Source: Tipula vernalis
Taxonomy: Eukaryota; Arthropoda; Insecta; Diptera; Tipulidae
Reading direction: 5' to 3'
Length of the DNA: 64,000 bases
NCBI GenBank assembly: GCA_958295665.1
Contig: OY282558.1
Coordinates: 312,824,092 to 312,888,091, forward strand
Shown here: one piece after another, positions 12,438 to 23,433 of the stretch
Position numbering within the stretch: the first letter of the stretch is position 1
How the letters are laid out: each line of letters begins with the position of its first letter
The notes under the pieces: model-generated
What the model saw: only the letters and a program-made list of their open reading frames with translations
Databases searched by the model: none
What the model was told of the DNA's origin: nothing
Made by a program: the position numbers and the translations under genes

Positions 12438-13255
12438 CTGTTACATTTAGCAGAAAGTAAAAGCTCGATAATGCAGAACTATATTAATGTTGTATGAAAG
12501 TACAATTACATCGGTAATGCAGATTCCATGTCGAAAATACAGTCGTTATCAGTCAGTAGTATTCATCTAGAAGTTGATACGCATAGCATTAAAGGCTTTC
12601 GTCAATGGTTATACTAAAATTGGTATAAAATCTACTTCTAGATAGAGTGTTGTGTCTGGAAAGGGATTGCGTCAATGTATAGGTAATTTGTCAATAGCTA
12701 TAGTAAGAAAAACATCAGTTCAAGTTTTCCGTTTGAAATCTAGGCAAAATCTTTTCCAAAAATCTTTAGAAACTTTATTTAAAATTAGCCTCTAATTTGT
12801 TTCTAATGATTATTGGAAAATCGAATTTTGCCAAATTTCCTCCGGGATAATTGAAATGAAATTTTTTAAGCTATAGCTCCAGAGCTATATCTATTTGTTT
12901 AGATATATCTTATTAACATAACGCTATGCTTATTAACATAAAGACAAGATAAGATAAATCACACAAAGACAATTCATATCAAGATATACACTCTAGAGGA
13001 TGCATTTATTCTAATTTTAAATATTTTTTGAATTCAACTGATTTTCCGATATTTTCCACGAGTATTTGGAACAATGTTTTTCATCTAAGGCTATATTGAC
13101 AAAAGTTTTTAATGAAATCAATGCATGCTGTTAAATTTCGGATTATGACCATTTTCGGATAACTACCTTTCTAATTTTCGGCTGGTATGTTAATAACGTA
13201 ATCTGCATTATCTACAGTTTACTTTCCGCTTGATACTTTCCACTAACTTTAACAG
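12438..13255. mobile_element. eroded foldback element, related to the one at 39.7 kb
   Basis: The left end 'ctgttacatttagcagaaag' followed by 'tcgataatgcag' matches the left terminus at 39721 (CTGTTAAAGTTAGCCGAAAG ... tcgataatgcag). The right end 'taatctgcattatc' through 'ctaactttaacag' matches the right terminus near 42317. Between them lie diverged pieces of the 147-bp unit, e.g. 'tagagtgttgtgtctgg' with 'tcaatagctatag' on one strand and 'ggaaaatcgaattttgcc' with 'ctctagagg' on the other. So it has the same foldback plan with far fewer units. No flanking target duplication is visible and divergence is high, so it is an old copy. Confidence 0.75.
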
Positions 13256-14050
13256 GGTGGATGCGCCAGTGTATGTTAGAAAGAAAGCGAGTGTCAGACG
13301 AACTTATGATGGTTTGTTAAGGCAAGCAAGGAAACGGTAAAGATGGTGCGGAAAGACAATTAGTACGTTGCTGATTTTTAGCGCATTCGTTCGGCACGAA
13401 TAAGCTTTTTTTAATATTATTGTACTCGAATAGACTTAGTCGAATTTGATTGGTGTGTGATAGATAGTTATAAAGTATAAATGAATGATAAGTATTAATT
13501 TGAATGCAATCTCGATGAAGCATAAACAACGTGATGCATGAATTGATAATTTAATAGCGATAAATAAGCGACATTTCTTACTAGTGCTGTTAATAAGCGT
13601 AAAAAGTGTAAACGTATTGACTTCGTTTGTTATCATATTGTATAAATTGTCGAATTATATGGTGAAATTTATCTTGTGTAAATGGTTGTTTACCTCTGGA
13701 TTCCAGATCCAGACATTAAATTAATTAAATTAATTGTCATTTAACAAGATTGTTTCAAATATGCATCCTAACTTGCCAACCTTAAACCGAATTTGATGAA
13801 AGGCGTTTCGGATTTCAAGATTCACGAACCAGTGATAACTTTGTTTCATAATCTTTTTTCGATTAACGATCTACAATATTCGATTGATCTATAATATCCA
13901 AAGCCACAAATAACTGAAAATAAACTTTGCATGGAGTCATCAAAAAGATATCACAATTAACCTAAACGATTTTAGAATGAGAAGTTCACTTTAAAAATAT
14001 TTTATGACCTAAATACTACCAGAGCACCCTGTATGTTACAGAGCTACAAT
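13256..14050. other. unassigned AT-rich sequence
   Basis: Two overlapping minus-strand frames of 66-70 codons (13317-13636) have no family signature. No repeats were recognised. Confidence 0.45.
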
Positions 14051-14059
14051 CAAAAAATC

Positions 14060-14535
14060 TGAGCTTTTATAAAGGAATTAGAATCGAGGAAAAAACCAAA
14101 CTTTTCATAGTAAAACACACAAAACATATGGAAAATCATTTTTTTTCCTAAGACAAATTTTTAAATGAAAACATTACAAATTCTTAATTATGATTTCTGA
14201 AATACTTCCATAAATGTTTGAATTTCAACATATATGAATATCGTTTAAGTAAATCATTTTGATTTTCTTGTAATAATTGATTTATTTAAACCAAAATATT
14301 AAAAAAAAATCATAACAACAGCATTCTGGTCAAATTGAAATAAAAGCTTACTACGATTCGTTTGGTCATTAAGTCAATATACATTACATACATAGATGGC
14401 AGTGATGGCCGTAAAAATTTGGAAAAATCGTACCAAAAATTACCACCTGGGGAAATTTGTAGTTCAAAAATTGTAGGAAACGCAAAACAAATTCACAAAA
14501 TATAGGAACGTGTGATAATTTTGTGATTAAATAAT
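14060..14535 (+). repeat. dispersed repeat family R, copy A
   Basis: It aligns along its length with 38998-39415. Shared landmarks in the same order include 'aacattacaaattc', 'tgtttgaatttcaacatata', 'tttatttaaaccaaaat', 'aagtcaatatacattacat' followed by 'agatggca', and 'aacgtgtga'. Its first 80 bp are nearly identical to the reverse complement of 38698-38775. It is non-coding and is probably part of a non-autonomous DNA transposon. Confidence 0.75.
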
Positions 14536-14582
14536 TTTTCCTACAATCGCCGTGAAAAGCATGCTTTTTTCTCTGTTTTCAA

Positions 14583-14984
14583 AGCCCAAAGTGTCTGTTT
14601 TTTTGACAGTTAATTAACAAATTACTTTGTCACACGTTTCTCTTAGAAACGTGTGACAAAACTTGAAACCGCACTAATGTTTGTATAAAACATCAATGTT
14701 TGTATAAAACATCAAACCAAATTTTTGTTTTTCTTTATGAAAAATAAAAAAAATCTTTGACTACTCGATTGAACAGAATGTCGGTCCTAAAATAAAATCG
14801 TATTGTCAGTATAGTAAATTTTACTACAAAATTATCTTTTTATTATATTTTTTTAAAATGATTGTAGGAAAAATAAAGTGTGAAACACGTCCGCAAAGTT
14901 GTTTGTCACGCTCGAAAGGTTGCTGGCCTCCGTCCCGTCGGCCAGCAATTTCCTTTCTCGCGTGACAAACTGGCACTTTGGGCT
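14583..14984. mobile_element. 402-bp foldback/MITE with hairpin-rich ends
   Basis: An 11-bp terminal inverted repeat AGCCCAAAGTG occurs at 14583-14593 and, inverted, at 14974-14984. Just inside the right end a strong stem pairs 14901-14928 with 14940-14970 (GTTTGTCACGC arms, GC-rich loop). Inside the left part there is a perfect hairpin with 16-bp arms, 14626-14641 and 14645-14660 (TTTGTCACACGTTTCT), around a 3-nt spacer. The repeated TTTGTCAC motif links the stems. It is non-coding. The 75-codon frame at 14880-15107 is a by-product of the stem. No target duplication is clear. Confidence 0.55.
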
Positions 14985-15030
14985 CTTGATACACAAATAA
15001 CTATTTTTTCGTATTTTTCTTTTACCATTT

Positions 15031-15140
15031 TAGACATCTTACGTACACTAGTAAAACTAATGATAAATTTAGCAAGTATTATTTTGATTTGTCAGAGCCA
15101 ACTTTGATATATTTTTCAAAATGAAAGTTTGAAAAAATAT
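15031..15140 (+). repeat. dispersed repeat family S, copy 1
   Basis: About 110 bp match 43339-43450: 'tagacat', 'gtacactagtaaaacta', 'gataaatttagcaagta', 'gtcagagccaactttg' and 'tttttcaaaat.aaagtt' occur in the same order. At 43 kb the repeat abuts a hairpin at 43441, and here it follows the hairpins at 14.9 kb. It may be one end of a larger element. Confidence 0.7.
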
Positions 15141-15640
15141 ATTTTAGAAATAATTTAATTTTAATATTTCTGCAATTGAACTGTAATCTAACAGTTTAAT
15201 AAAATTCAATAATTTGCCGAGGAATTAGGATTAATTCCGCAACTATATTTTCTTTTTAATTAAAATGACATTACTCATAGTTTAGCGGGTCACGAGAATG
15301 GCTTCATGCACGGCACGTTCGATCTGATTCGAGACACATGAAAACAATTTTGCATATAAAATTATTCGCGGGCATTACCTACAATGTACATTAATATGGA
15401 ATAAGTACGGTTCAAAAGGTCTCAATATAGAAATGCGAAAATGCTCGATTTCGGCCTCTCAATAATAGATAGAGATTTAAAAAAAATCCAAATATCCTCT
15501 GAATTACAAATCAATTCCTCCTCGCTCGCAACATGCAGGTGTTATACAGATTCCTGGCTTGGCAAATATAATTTATGAACCCCTAGGTATATTATACATA
15601 ATAGGTGGACAAGAAGAAACTCGGCTCTGAAGTTGCATTA
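15141..15640. other. unassigned AT-rich sequence upstream of mariner relic
   Basis: No reading frame or terminal repeat was recognised. The 5' TIR of the mariner at 15.7 kb should be near the right edge but could not be identified. Confidence 0.4.
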
Positions 15641-15699
15641 AAATCATACATGAACGCATCCAAATCGCCCGCCATTTTGGAAATAATTCGACTTTGGGT

Positions 15700-16605
15700 G
15701 AACATTTTGTGAGTCATTCAATATAGTGAAAAAGTTGTTTGCAAGATTTTGTGATGCGAATTTTAGTCTTGAGGACGATGCAGACCAGGTGCAATAAACA
15801 AATTTTAAGATGAAGAACTTAAAGTTTTACTGGAATAAAATCGGTGTCAAACTCAAAAAGAGCTAGCAGAACAGTTAGGAGTTACTTTCAAAGCAATATC
15901 ACTTCGAATGAATGCGCAATGGAAATGATACAGCAGGAAGGAAAATGGGTTCCTCATAAAGTGGAATTTGGTTTTTCGGTACAAAAGAAAGAATTTGTTA
16001 AATTCTTTCTTTTGTACCGAAAAACTAAGTTCATAAAAATATCAACTCTTCGGTTTTTGTTTTCTTACTGGTGTTTATTACTACTGGTGATGAAAATAGC
16101 ATTTTGTACGACAATCCTAAACAGAGAAAAGCGTGTGTTGATCAAGGCCAGCCGTCAACATCATAGTTGCAAATTTAATATTCATGCCAACAAAGTGTTA
16201 CTGCGTATCTGGTGGGAACGAAAAGAAGTCATTTACTACGAGCTACTGGAACCTGGTGAAACTGTTACAGCTGAACTTTACCAGCCCAAATCAAATTAAG
16301 TGATGCTCCGAAGGAAAAAAGACCATTTACGGGCCAAGGAAGGCGGAAGGTTATAAATTGCTGCATGGCAACGCTCGTTTACATACAGCAATATCAACCT
16401 GATTACCACTTATTCAGATCTATATCAACATCACGCGGTTCAGAAATGTTTAAGATGTGTGAAAATGGCTCTATTATGATTGCAAATATTTCGATTAAAA
16501 TTCTTGGTAACAAGAATCTATTCATTAAAGTTGAATTTGGCCAAAAAAGTCGGATTTCTACTTGCACACCTAATATTTTCGGACCTGGCATTTTGGTATA
16601 AATTG
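15700..16605 (+). pseudogene. mariner-family transposase, broken
   Basis: In several frames the plus strand carries the signature blocks of mariner transposases in order. These are a remnant of the linker 'MEMIQQEGKWVPH' (15919-15958), a region near 16090-16130 corresponding to the first catalytic block (the expected T-G-D-E-K-W is eroded), then 'NIHANKVLLRIWW' and 'VIYYELLEPGETVTAE' (about 16180-16275), and 'PDYHLFRS' (about 16394-16420), the last catalytic block. The segment with the second catalytic Asp is deleted or unreadable. A 55-bp perfect hairpin at 15971-16025 replaces sequence in the middle. The family would act by cut-and-paste at TA; this copy is dead. No TIRs were found. Confidence 0.85.
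15971..16025. repeat. perfect hairpin, 26-bp arms with 3-nt spacer
   Basis: Arms 15971-15996 and 16000-16025 are exact reverse complements (starting GTTTTTCGGTACAAAAG), separated by GTT. It lies inside the mariner relic, where the family has no such inverted repeat, so it probably arose by inverted duplication of local sequence. Confidence 0.95.
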
Positions 16606-18829
16606 TTAAATACTGCTGAAAATTTGTAACTCAGTCATTATCAAACCATTGTCGATCGATTAACATAATGTCACAAAATCATTTTTTCTGGAAACTATTC
16701 ATCTGAATTGTGATTATGGTTTAAGCCTCAAAATTTCATTTGCCGCTAAGAGAAGTTTACAGTTCCATTGATGATTTTGTAGGTGAAAAAGTATGTATAA
16801 TTTTGCACAATTTTACAGCTAGGAGTTTGTTAACGTATATTCATCAGAACCTGTAAAAAATGCTTATACTCTACATATTTTCAAAAGAAAAATAAATACT
16901 TTCTACGGCTATAAAGTGTAAATTTTTTTTTTTATTTAATAAATGTAACATTGGAAAGTTGTCTTTAATTGAAAATATATAATCAATCTACTTTTTGATT
17001 TAATTTTAATTATTTTCTACTCATTTCAAAACCTTCAACAAGCAGATATTTATATCTGGCCTTAATAATCCTAATTAATATATAAATGGAACTAGGTTGC
17101 AATAAAAAAACAACTATTGATGAGTATTAATTAGAATTTATATATGATTAATAGCAAGAAACGTGTTACATTATTTTCATTTGATAAATCATAAATCAAT
17201 TTTTAATCATACCAATAATAAACAATAAAATTCATATAAATATAAAACATAAATTGAACTTCTCTTTTAATTAAAATTACTTTTTAATTAAATAAACCAT
17301 TACATGAATGTTTTTATTATTCTTAGAAATTTCTTTTCCATTTATTTGTCAGTATGATTATACATATGTACGTACAATTCTCTCTTCCCTTTAATTTTTC
17401 TTTAAATCATGTTGAACAACCCAGTGGTGTGGATAGACGTTACTATTTCATTTTATATGTATCCCATTAAAGTGCGCGGTCATTCAAAATATAATACGTG
17501 CGGTTCTTTTAATCTAGATCTTTTGTATATGATATATATCGGGTAACATCTTAGTAAAAAAAAAAACGAAAAGTGTATCAAATAAAAATAAACAATTACA
17601 ATAAATAAAAGAATTAAAAATAATTACCATTGTATGTAGAGAATGAAAACAAAACAAAAATAATATTTTGTTTAATTATTTGATCGCGTTAAAAACTCCA
17701 TTTAAAATGTTTAATGTTATTTAAGCGAGACAGTAAGTACATAGTAAATTGTGTTTAATACATTGTTATAGTATTCAAAATAGAGGAATACACACTGTCG
17801 TTGTATATTCATATTATAAATAAACATAATTTTAAACGGTTTGGTTTTGGTTCGATGCTTTTTGATCAAATTGCTGTCCTCTGTATTCATGAATATTGTG
17901 TTTTAAATAATAGGTTTTGTATTTAATATTCGTACAGTTGAGATACAAAAATTGGTTTTTACATATTTTTATTAATATACAAACCTTTTGGCAAATGTGA
18001 AGTTTGTGCTAAAACATAACAACAAGAATGTACAACTGTTTGACCCAATTTGAATTTTGTTGACACGACACCTGAAACAGCAAAACTTTTATAGCAATTA
18101 TCTTATAATAATAGACCTTTCTGCTGCAATCATCTTATTTTAGTTATTTGAATAAACATATAAATACAAAAGTGAAGTCAGGCGTTTTACTCATTTGGAT
18201 CAATTTCAGCTGAGCAATAAGTATTAACACTTCTAAATAAATTAAGATTATTAACATGAATAAAAAAAACTCTCAAATAAAAGTTAGTTTACAATAGCGT
18301 CCTTAAAAATAATAGCCATGTTTCAACCGGACCACATGCAAGCCGAATATAAGAACTTTATTTAAACAAACGGAAGCTCTTATAAATAAAACTAATAAGT
18401 TGAAATCATCACTAGTTCCATTTATTAATAAAAGTATTCCATCTTAGAACGTTGAACCAGTAATGACTAGATCACAAACTAGTAAATTGGCAAATAAATC
18501 CGTAGAGCCTCCAGCTCAAGCAACAAAATTTTCGATTAAGTAACAGGAAGACATAATACCATTAGAAACCCCAGTTATTCCTAAGAACACAGCGATTATC
18601 AGTCATCTTCTCTCAATATTTGATATCATCTGCAAATGGAACATCAGTGGCTAATTCGCGAAATGACCGAAATCCAATATGCGTTGTGAAACCTAGATGG
18701 TCGATCATTATAAGCAGAATTTATTGATCAGTTACTGACGTGCAATTTATAGGCTCGATAAATTGCCCACTTTCTAAAATAATCCGACCGGCCACAGGAA
18801 AAAAATTAACGTCAGGTAAAACTATTGAG
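16606..18829. other. AT-rich stretch, nothing recognised
   Basis: It has many A/T runs. At 18.3-18.75 kb the composition is more balanced and there are scattered codon-like stretches, but no protein family could be recognised. No terminal repeats were seen. Confidence 0.5.
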
Positions 18830-19330
18830 GTGAGCCAACACATGACACACATGACTTTCTGATATACAAACGGAAAATTTTGAAAAGCTTAATTGAGAAG
18901 GAGAATTTTGAGAAGCAAATTTTTTAAAATTTTATTTAACATGTTGTTCTTAAAGTTTTTCTGCAAATTCCGTGGCCCGCGGAAGCTACCAGTTCCGGTT
19001 GGTTGATTTTCATTAAAATTCGCTAGGACCTCCAAATTTAAGAAAAAAGCTTAAATAAGAATTTTCAGTTCAATTGGTTGAAGGTTAAACAATCTGTGCT
19101 GTAGTTAGCACATAGATAGATAGACAGATAGACCAACAGACAGCACTTCGAAACCGATTTTTTTGGACTCAGGGATCCCGAAATTAAAAGTTACTAAGTA
19201 AAAAATTGAGGTTGTGTCCAATACACGAGTTTCTTGTACATACGGGGAATTTTGCGAAACTAACTTAAACGAAAATTATGCAGCAGAGTTAATGGTTTTT
19301 GAAATCTTTAAGATCCCTTGCTCTGAAATT
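18830..19330. repeat. dispersed repeat, copy near 19 kb
   Basis: It shares ordered similarity with 9000-9290. It also contains an internal partial duplication: 'gccaacacatgacacacatgac' (written here only as landmark, about 18834) resembles 'gtgtccaatacacgag' (about 19209), each followed by a 'cggggaatttt'-like segment. A run of 'atagatagatagacagatagac' type repeats is at 19112-19140. The boundaries are uncertain. Confidence 0.4.
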
Positions 19331-19370
19331 GAATATTTTATCACACATAATTAATTGTTGTTGGGTTTTG

Positions 19371-19545
19371 TACCAGCAGCATCTCAAGAAAAAAGAATAA
19401 GAATAAAAATAACGAAAAGAATTTGAATGTTACTTTACGCTAAAAGAAACACAAACACAATGCATTTCGACTGCCTTTCGTTATATTATATTTTTTTTAC
19501 TCTGATTGTTTCTTCTTGAGATGTTGCCGCCACGCCAGCACTAAT
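19371..19545. repeat. short foldback, about 170 bp
   Basis: 'agcagcatctcaagaa' near 19374 is inverted as 'ttcttgagatgttgcc' near 19513, and the pairing continues inward through A-rich and T-rich sequence ('aacgaaa' with 'tttcgtt'). It is non-coding. It is probably a MITE remnant. Confidence 0.5.
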
Positions 19546-20139
19546 TAGTTATCTCTGAGAAAATCTTTAAATTCAGGGCAACGTTTCTTGAACTTCTCTA
19601 TTTACCAGATTTAATTTAAAAAACATAAATCTGTTTAGCTTCTGCAATTCTGCAATTCTCAAAGTCGTAATTACGAGAAAACACAACTGTGTAAGCATTA
19701 TTACGGGAACTGGATATGTTTTACATAATCACGTTTTGCCGGAATTTCGGACTTATAATGCTTACAAAATCGAAGCCCATAGGCATCCCGAATTTCGGTT
19801 TTTATTCGATTAGTCCCTAAATGAACAAAATGGAAGAAATTTTAAAAATGTTTTTCAGTTATCAATTTGATTGGGCTGGACTTAAATAAATCATTATAAC
19901 GTTATTGGCATACCTTAGTTATTAGTACCGACTGTTAAAAAATGTGTAGGTACTTTTTAATACGATTCTGAGATTTATTCAAATAATGTTAAAGAACATC
20001 ATTTGATTGACCCTGACAAATAACAATCATAATGATCCGAGTTTATGTTACTTAACTTATTCGAGCTTTATAAATTTTTTGGGATTATTTGATTAAATTA
20101 AGAAGCGTATAGTATTTAGGTGAGACTTTATATCGGAGA
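19546..20139. other. unassigned AT-rich sequence
   Basis: No credible frame or repeat structure was seen. Confidence 0.45.
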
Positions 20140-20780
20140 TTTTGAGATGTTTGGTTTAATCTAGATTTCCGCAGTTGACCAGCGTTAAGTGTTTTGGCAT
20201 CGAAATTATTCGATATTTTCGAGATTATTCTAGTTATTTATCTCAAAAAAAAATTTATTTGTGCTTTTGAATTACTTAGCATTGAAATGTCTTTTATTAC
20301 ATATTGTTGGTGATTTATTAATATTTGAAGGTTAGGTACTCTAGAAATCTAATTTTATTCGAGATCTTCGAAGATATTCAGAATTTCTCGAGAATATCAA
20401 GAATATCAAGCTTTTTGAGATTATTCGAGTCTTATCGAGTTTTTCTCACTGAGTTTTGTGTAAAAAATATTATTAAGGTTTTGATATACGTAGTTTCCAA
20501 CATTTTTTCATTTTCCTCGATATTCGTAGAGTCACCCAGATTTCCGGATTTAAATAGCGCAAAGTTGCTTGGCGCCAAAGATATTCGAAAATATCAACAT
20601 TATTGAATGTTTTCGGTTTTATTCGTGCGATATCTGCAAAATATTTTTTTATATTATTCGAGATTTGGAGGAGGATACTGATTTATATAGATAACATTTT
20701 CTGAGGATATTTGAAACTATCAGAGTTCCTTGAAAAAATTTTGGATTATTCCGAATATTGTGAATTTAAACAGGCGAATT
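20140..20780. repeat. degenerate ATTCGAGAT-rich tract
   Basis: Variants of 'attcgagat', 'ttcgagatt' and 'tatttcgag' recur many times without a clean period, e.g. near 20210, 20232, 20355, 20385, 20420 and 20655. A 93-codon frame at 20325-20606 runs through it and reflects these repeats rather than a gene. It may be a decayed satellite. A weaker version of the same vocabulary occurs at 58.1-58.4 kb. Confidence 0.45.
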
Positions 20781-21869
20781 GGTGTAATGAGTATTGAGGT
20801 TATTCGCTTAATGATTAGCTTAAAAGAGTTCTTAGTTTTTTGCAGGTAATGTTTTAATATTATAAATACAAACAGATAGGTAACAGTAATGTGTAATGGA
20901 CACTTTTAGCTATAATTTATCATTTATTCACCTTTCTCAAGAAGTTGTTGGTGGAAATAAATAAAAATATTTTTGCTACATGCTTTGTTGAACTGAATGT
21001 TTTTATGCATTGCATTATGCATGCATTCATTGCACTCCTGTAACAGCCGCCTCTGGTAATAATTTTTAGTACTAACGAAATATTTATTAGACCGCTACGA
21101 AAAATTTCGATTTTACGGTTACAAAATATTAAGTTAAATTTTTTCGGTACATTTGAAATGATGATTTAACTGAGCTTCACTGATTCGGTCATTTGTTCTG
21201 CCTGTTAGTTATCTGACCGATGATCGGCTTATGGCTGTGGAAACCGACTGGGCCGGTTCAAAACCGGCCAAGTGGCAACCCTAACTTAAGGATATTAATA
21301 AAAGTAGAATGGACATAAAACCTCAGAGCTGATGAAAAAACTTTCGCTATTTTAATAAATTCTAAACTTTGGCCATCTGATATATTCAATAAAAAGTTTG
21401 AATTTACTTAGAAAAAAACTAATTTTCGGATCACATGTCAACCAATCAAATCATGTAATTTCCATAATCGTACCAAAAAATACCATCAAATATGATATAA
21501 ACTGAGACTGTTCAAAAGATGCTCCACAGCTGGAAATTGATTCCTTAACATCTAAAATTCAATATTCTATTATAAGACATGAATGGGGACTTAACGTACC
21601 TTTTATGGACCGAATTGGACATTCGCTGAATTGGGGAAATGTCTAATAAAGACATTTTTGGCTTAAAAGGGGACAATACTAAATACCTGCTATACTAAAA
21701 TTATCAACACAGTTACAAAAGTCTACGAAATTTAAGGTAAATTTATTATTGCGGTTTCTCAGCAAGATAAAACCCTCACTTTTAACAGTAATTGCTATGA
21801 TGACAAGTTGAAGTTGCCCTTTGATTTAATTACAAACTTCTTTTGTCTAAATATCAAATGGGTTTTACA
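20781..21869. other. unassigned AT-rich sequence
   Basis: It contains a small GC-richer patch at 21185-21290, including 'gggccggttcaaaaccggcc' (21250-21269), a short near-palindrome. No coding region was recognised. Confidence 0.45.
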
Positions 21870-21980
21870 TACAGCATTGGCTAAAATTATAAAGCACCGC
21901 TCCCAAATTGCAGTATCTACAAAACGAATGAAGACAAAAATTAAAACCCAATATTTTTAGGAAATACTTTTTATATTTTA

Positions 21981-23139
21981 TTAATTGTAGTATTTTGTAG
22001 GTCCTCCTTTGGCTTTGATGACAGCCAGGACTCTTTTATTCATCGACCGTACTAATTTTTCGCAGGTATTTCTCGATATATTTTTCCATTCCTCTGTCAG
22101 CGCACGTTTGAGGTCTTCCTTTGAAGTCATACTGCGATCCTTGATTTTTTTTTTTAAATTGATCACAAATTTTCAATGGGATTTAGGTCTGGTGACTGGG
22201 CGGGCCAGTCCATGACTCGAATTTGTTTTTTTTGAAACCAACTCATCGTAACGCGGGAAGTATGGCAGGGGGCATTATCCTGTTGATAAATTATCGAAGA
22301 ACTATCCGTTTCCTCAAAGATTTGCCGAATTGAGGTATTCAATGCAGCCTCGAGGACGGTAACATAGTTGGTACTGTTCATCGGACCCTCACAAAACAAC
22401 AGTTTTCCCACCCCTGATGATGCCATACAACCCCACACCATCAGTTTACCCCCTCCATGCTTTACGGTAGGCACTATAAAATCAGGATTGTATGCTTCCC
22501 CGACTCTTCTTCTTACGATGGTTGCGCCAGGAGTTTCAAAAATCTATAAGAATTCCATTAAATTTAACATAAATTTCTCTATTAATTCTTTTAAAATACA
22601 TAGCACAATTTTTTAATTTTTTTTTGACTGATTATTTTTTAATATTTATTTTTTATATTTACCTCAAAAGTAGATTCATCTGACCAAACAACTCTCGCCC
22701 AATCCACGTCATTCCAATGTTTGTGTTCTCGAGCCCATCTCAAGCGACTTTTTATGTTGGTAAGTGAGAGCAAAGGTTTTTTTCTTGCTTTACAACCTTT
22801 CAATCCAGCTTGCAGGAGCCTTCTTCTAACTGTCCGTGCCGAAATGTGAACTTCTTGTTCTGTTAAATGCTCTGCAGCTATCTCAGCAGATGTGTTTCTT
22901 CGGTTTTTGAGAGATTTTCGCACAATTTGTCAATCGCCTCTTACCGAAGTGATACGATTTCTGCCTGAGCGTAGTTTATAGGCATAGTCCCCGGTCTCTT
23001 TAACCCTTTTCAATGTAGATTGAACTGCTCCACGAGAGCATTTTAATTTTTGGGATATTTTAATTTGGCTTACACCCTGGGAATCCAACAACACAATTTG
23101 TGCCCTTATTCCTTCACTGAGTTGGCACGCTTTAGGCAT
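21981..23139 (-). pseudogene. Tc1-like DD34E transposase, nearly intact
   Basis: The start is taken at the ATG of 'MPKACQLSEG', typical of Tc1 proteins; an upstream in-frame ATG at 23154 is possible. The N-terminus (residues about 5-70) is the paired HTH DNA-binding domain with a second HTH ('ISARTVRRRLLQAGLKG') after residue 90. Catalytic residues are all visible: D in 'VVWSDESTF', D in 'YQQDNAPCH' and E in 'LNPIEN', with 34 residues between the last two. Lesions are an in-frame TGA at 22930-22932, where relatives have Arg (CGA), and a one-base deletion near 22163-22170 just after the last catalytic Glu. A 119-bp insert at 22544-22662 looks like a phase-0 intron. Without it and with the lesions ignored, the product is about 345 residues, the family's usual length. 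Confidence 0.93.
22544..22662 (-). other. probable spliceosomal intron in Tc1 transposase
   Basis: On the minus strand the sequence begins GTAAAT directly after the codon for Glu in 'DESTFE' and ends ...TTATAG directly before codons reading 'IFETPG', the continuation expected in Tc1 proteins. Removal leaves the frame in phase. The interior is very AT-rich with stops in all frames. Some Tc1 relatives such as Minos carry a small intron; I infer the same here. An insertion that happens to be in frame is the alternative. Confidence 0.75.
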
Positions 23140-23433
23140 AATTATCACAAACACACTTTTTTTCTCAAAAAACTTACGAAAACTCTTTTTGATTTAAAAC
23201 ACTTTATGTGAAGACTGCACACGATCAAATACAAAACTAAAATAAAAAAATTTTACGACGCTACAACTTCTTGTTAAGAACCTAAAACAAAACAAAAATT
23301 CGGTGATTTTCAATAATGTAGGGTCGCATTTGGTGGGATGACTCGTTCGTTAACACCCATTGTTTAGAAAGACATAATATTAATATATAATGCTAATAGA
23401 TAGGGGTGCTTTATATTTTTGGCCAATTCTGTA

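Larger units (their letters stand above)
21872..23431 (-). mobile_element. complete Tc1-like transposon with TIRs and TA duplications
   Basis: The ends are inverted copies reading inward CAG.ATTGGC.AAAA.TATAAAGCACC, about 27 bp (21872-21898 and 23405-23431), flanked on both sides by TA (21870-21871 and 23432-23433), the Tc1/mariner target. Length is 1,560 bp, normal for the superfamily. It encodes one transposase on the minus strand with one in-frame stop, one single-base frameshift and a probable intron. Compared with other elements here it is little decayed, so it is among the younger insertions. Confidence 0.95.

Noticed and set aside
20325..20606. 93-codon frame as a gene
   Set aside because: Its residues mirror the ATTCGAGAT-type repeats of the DNA, and no start context or homologous motif is seen.
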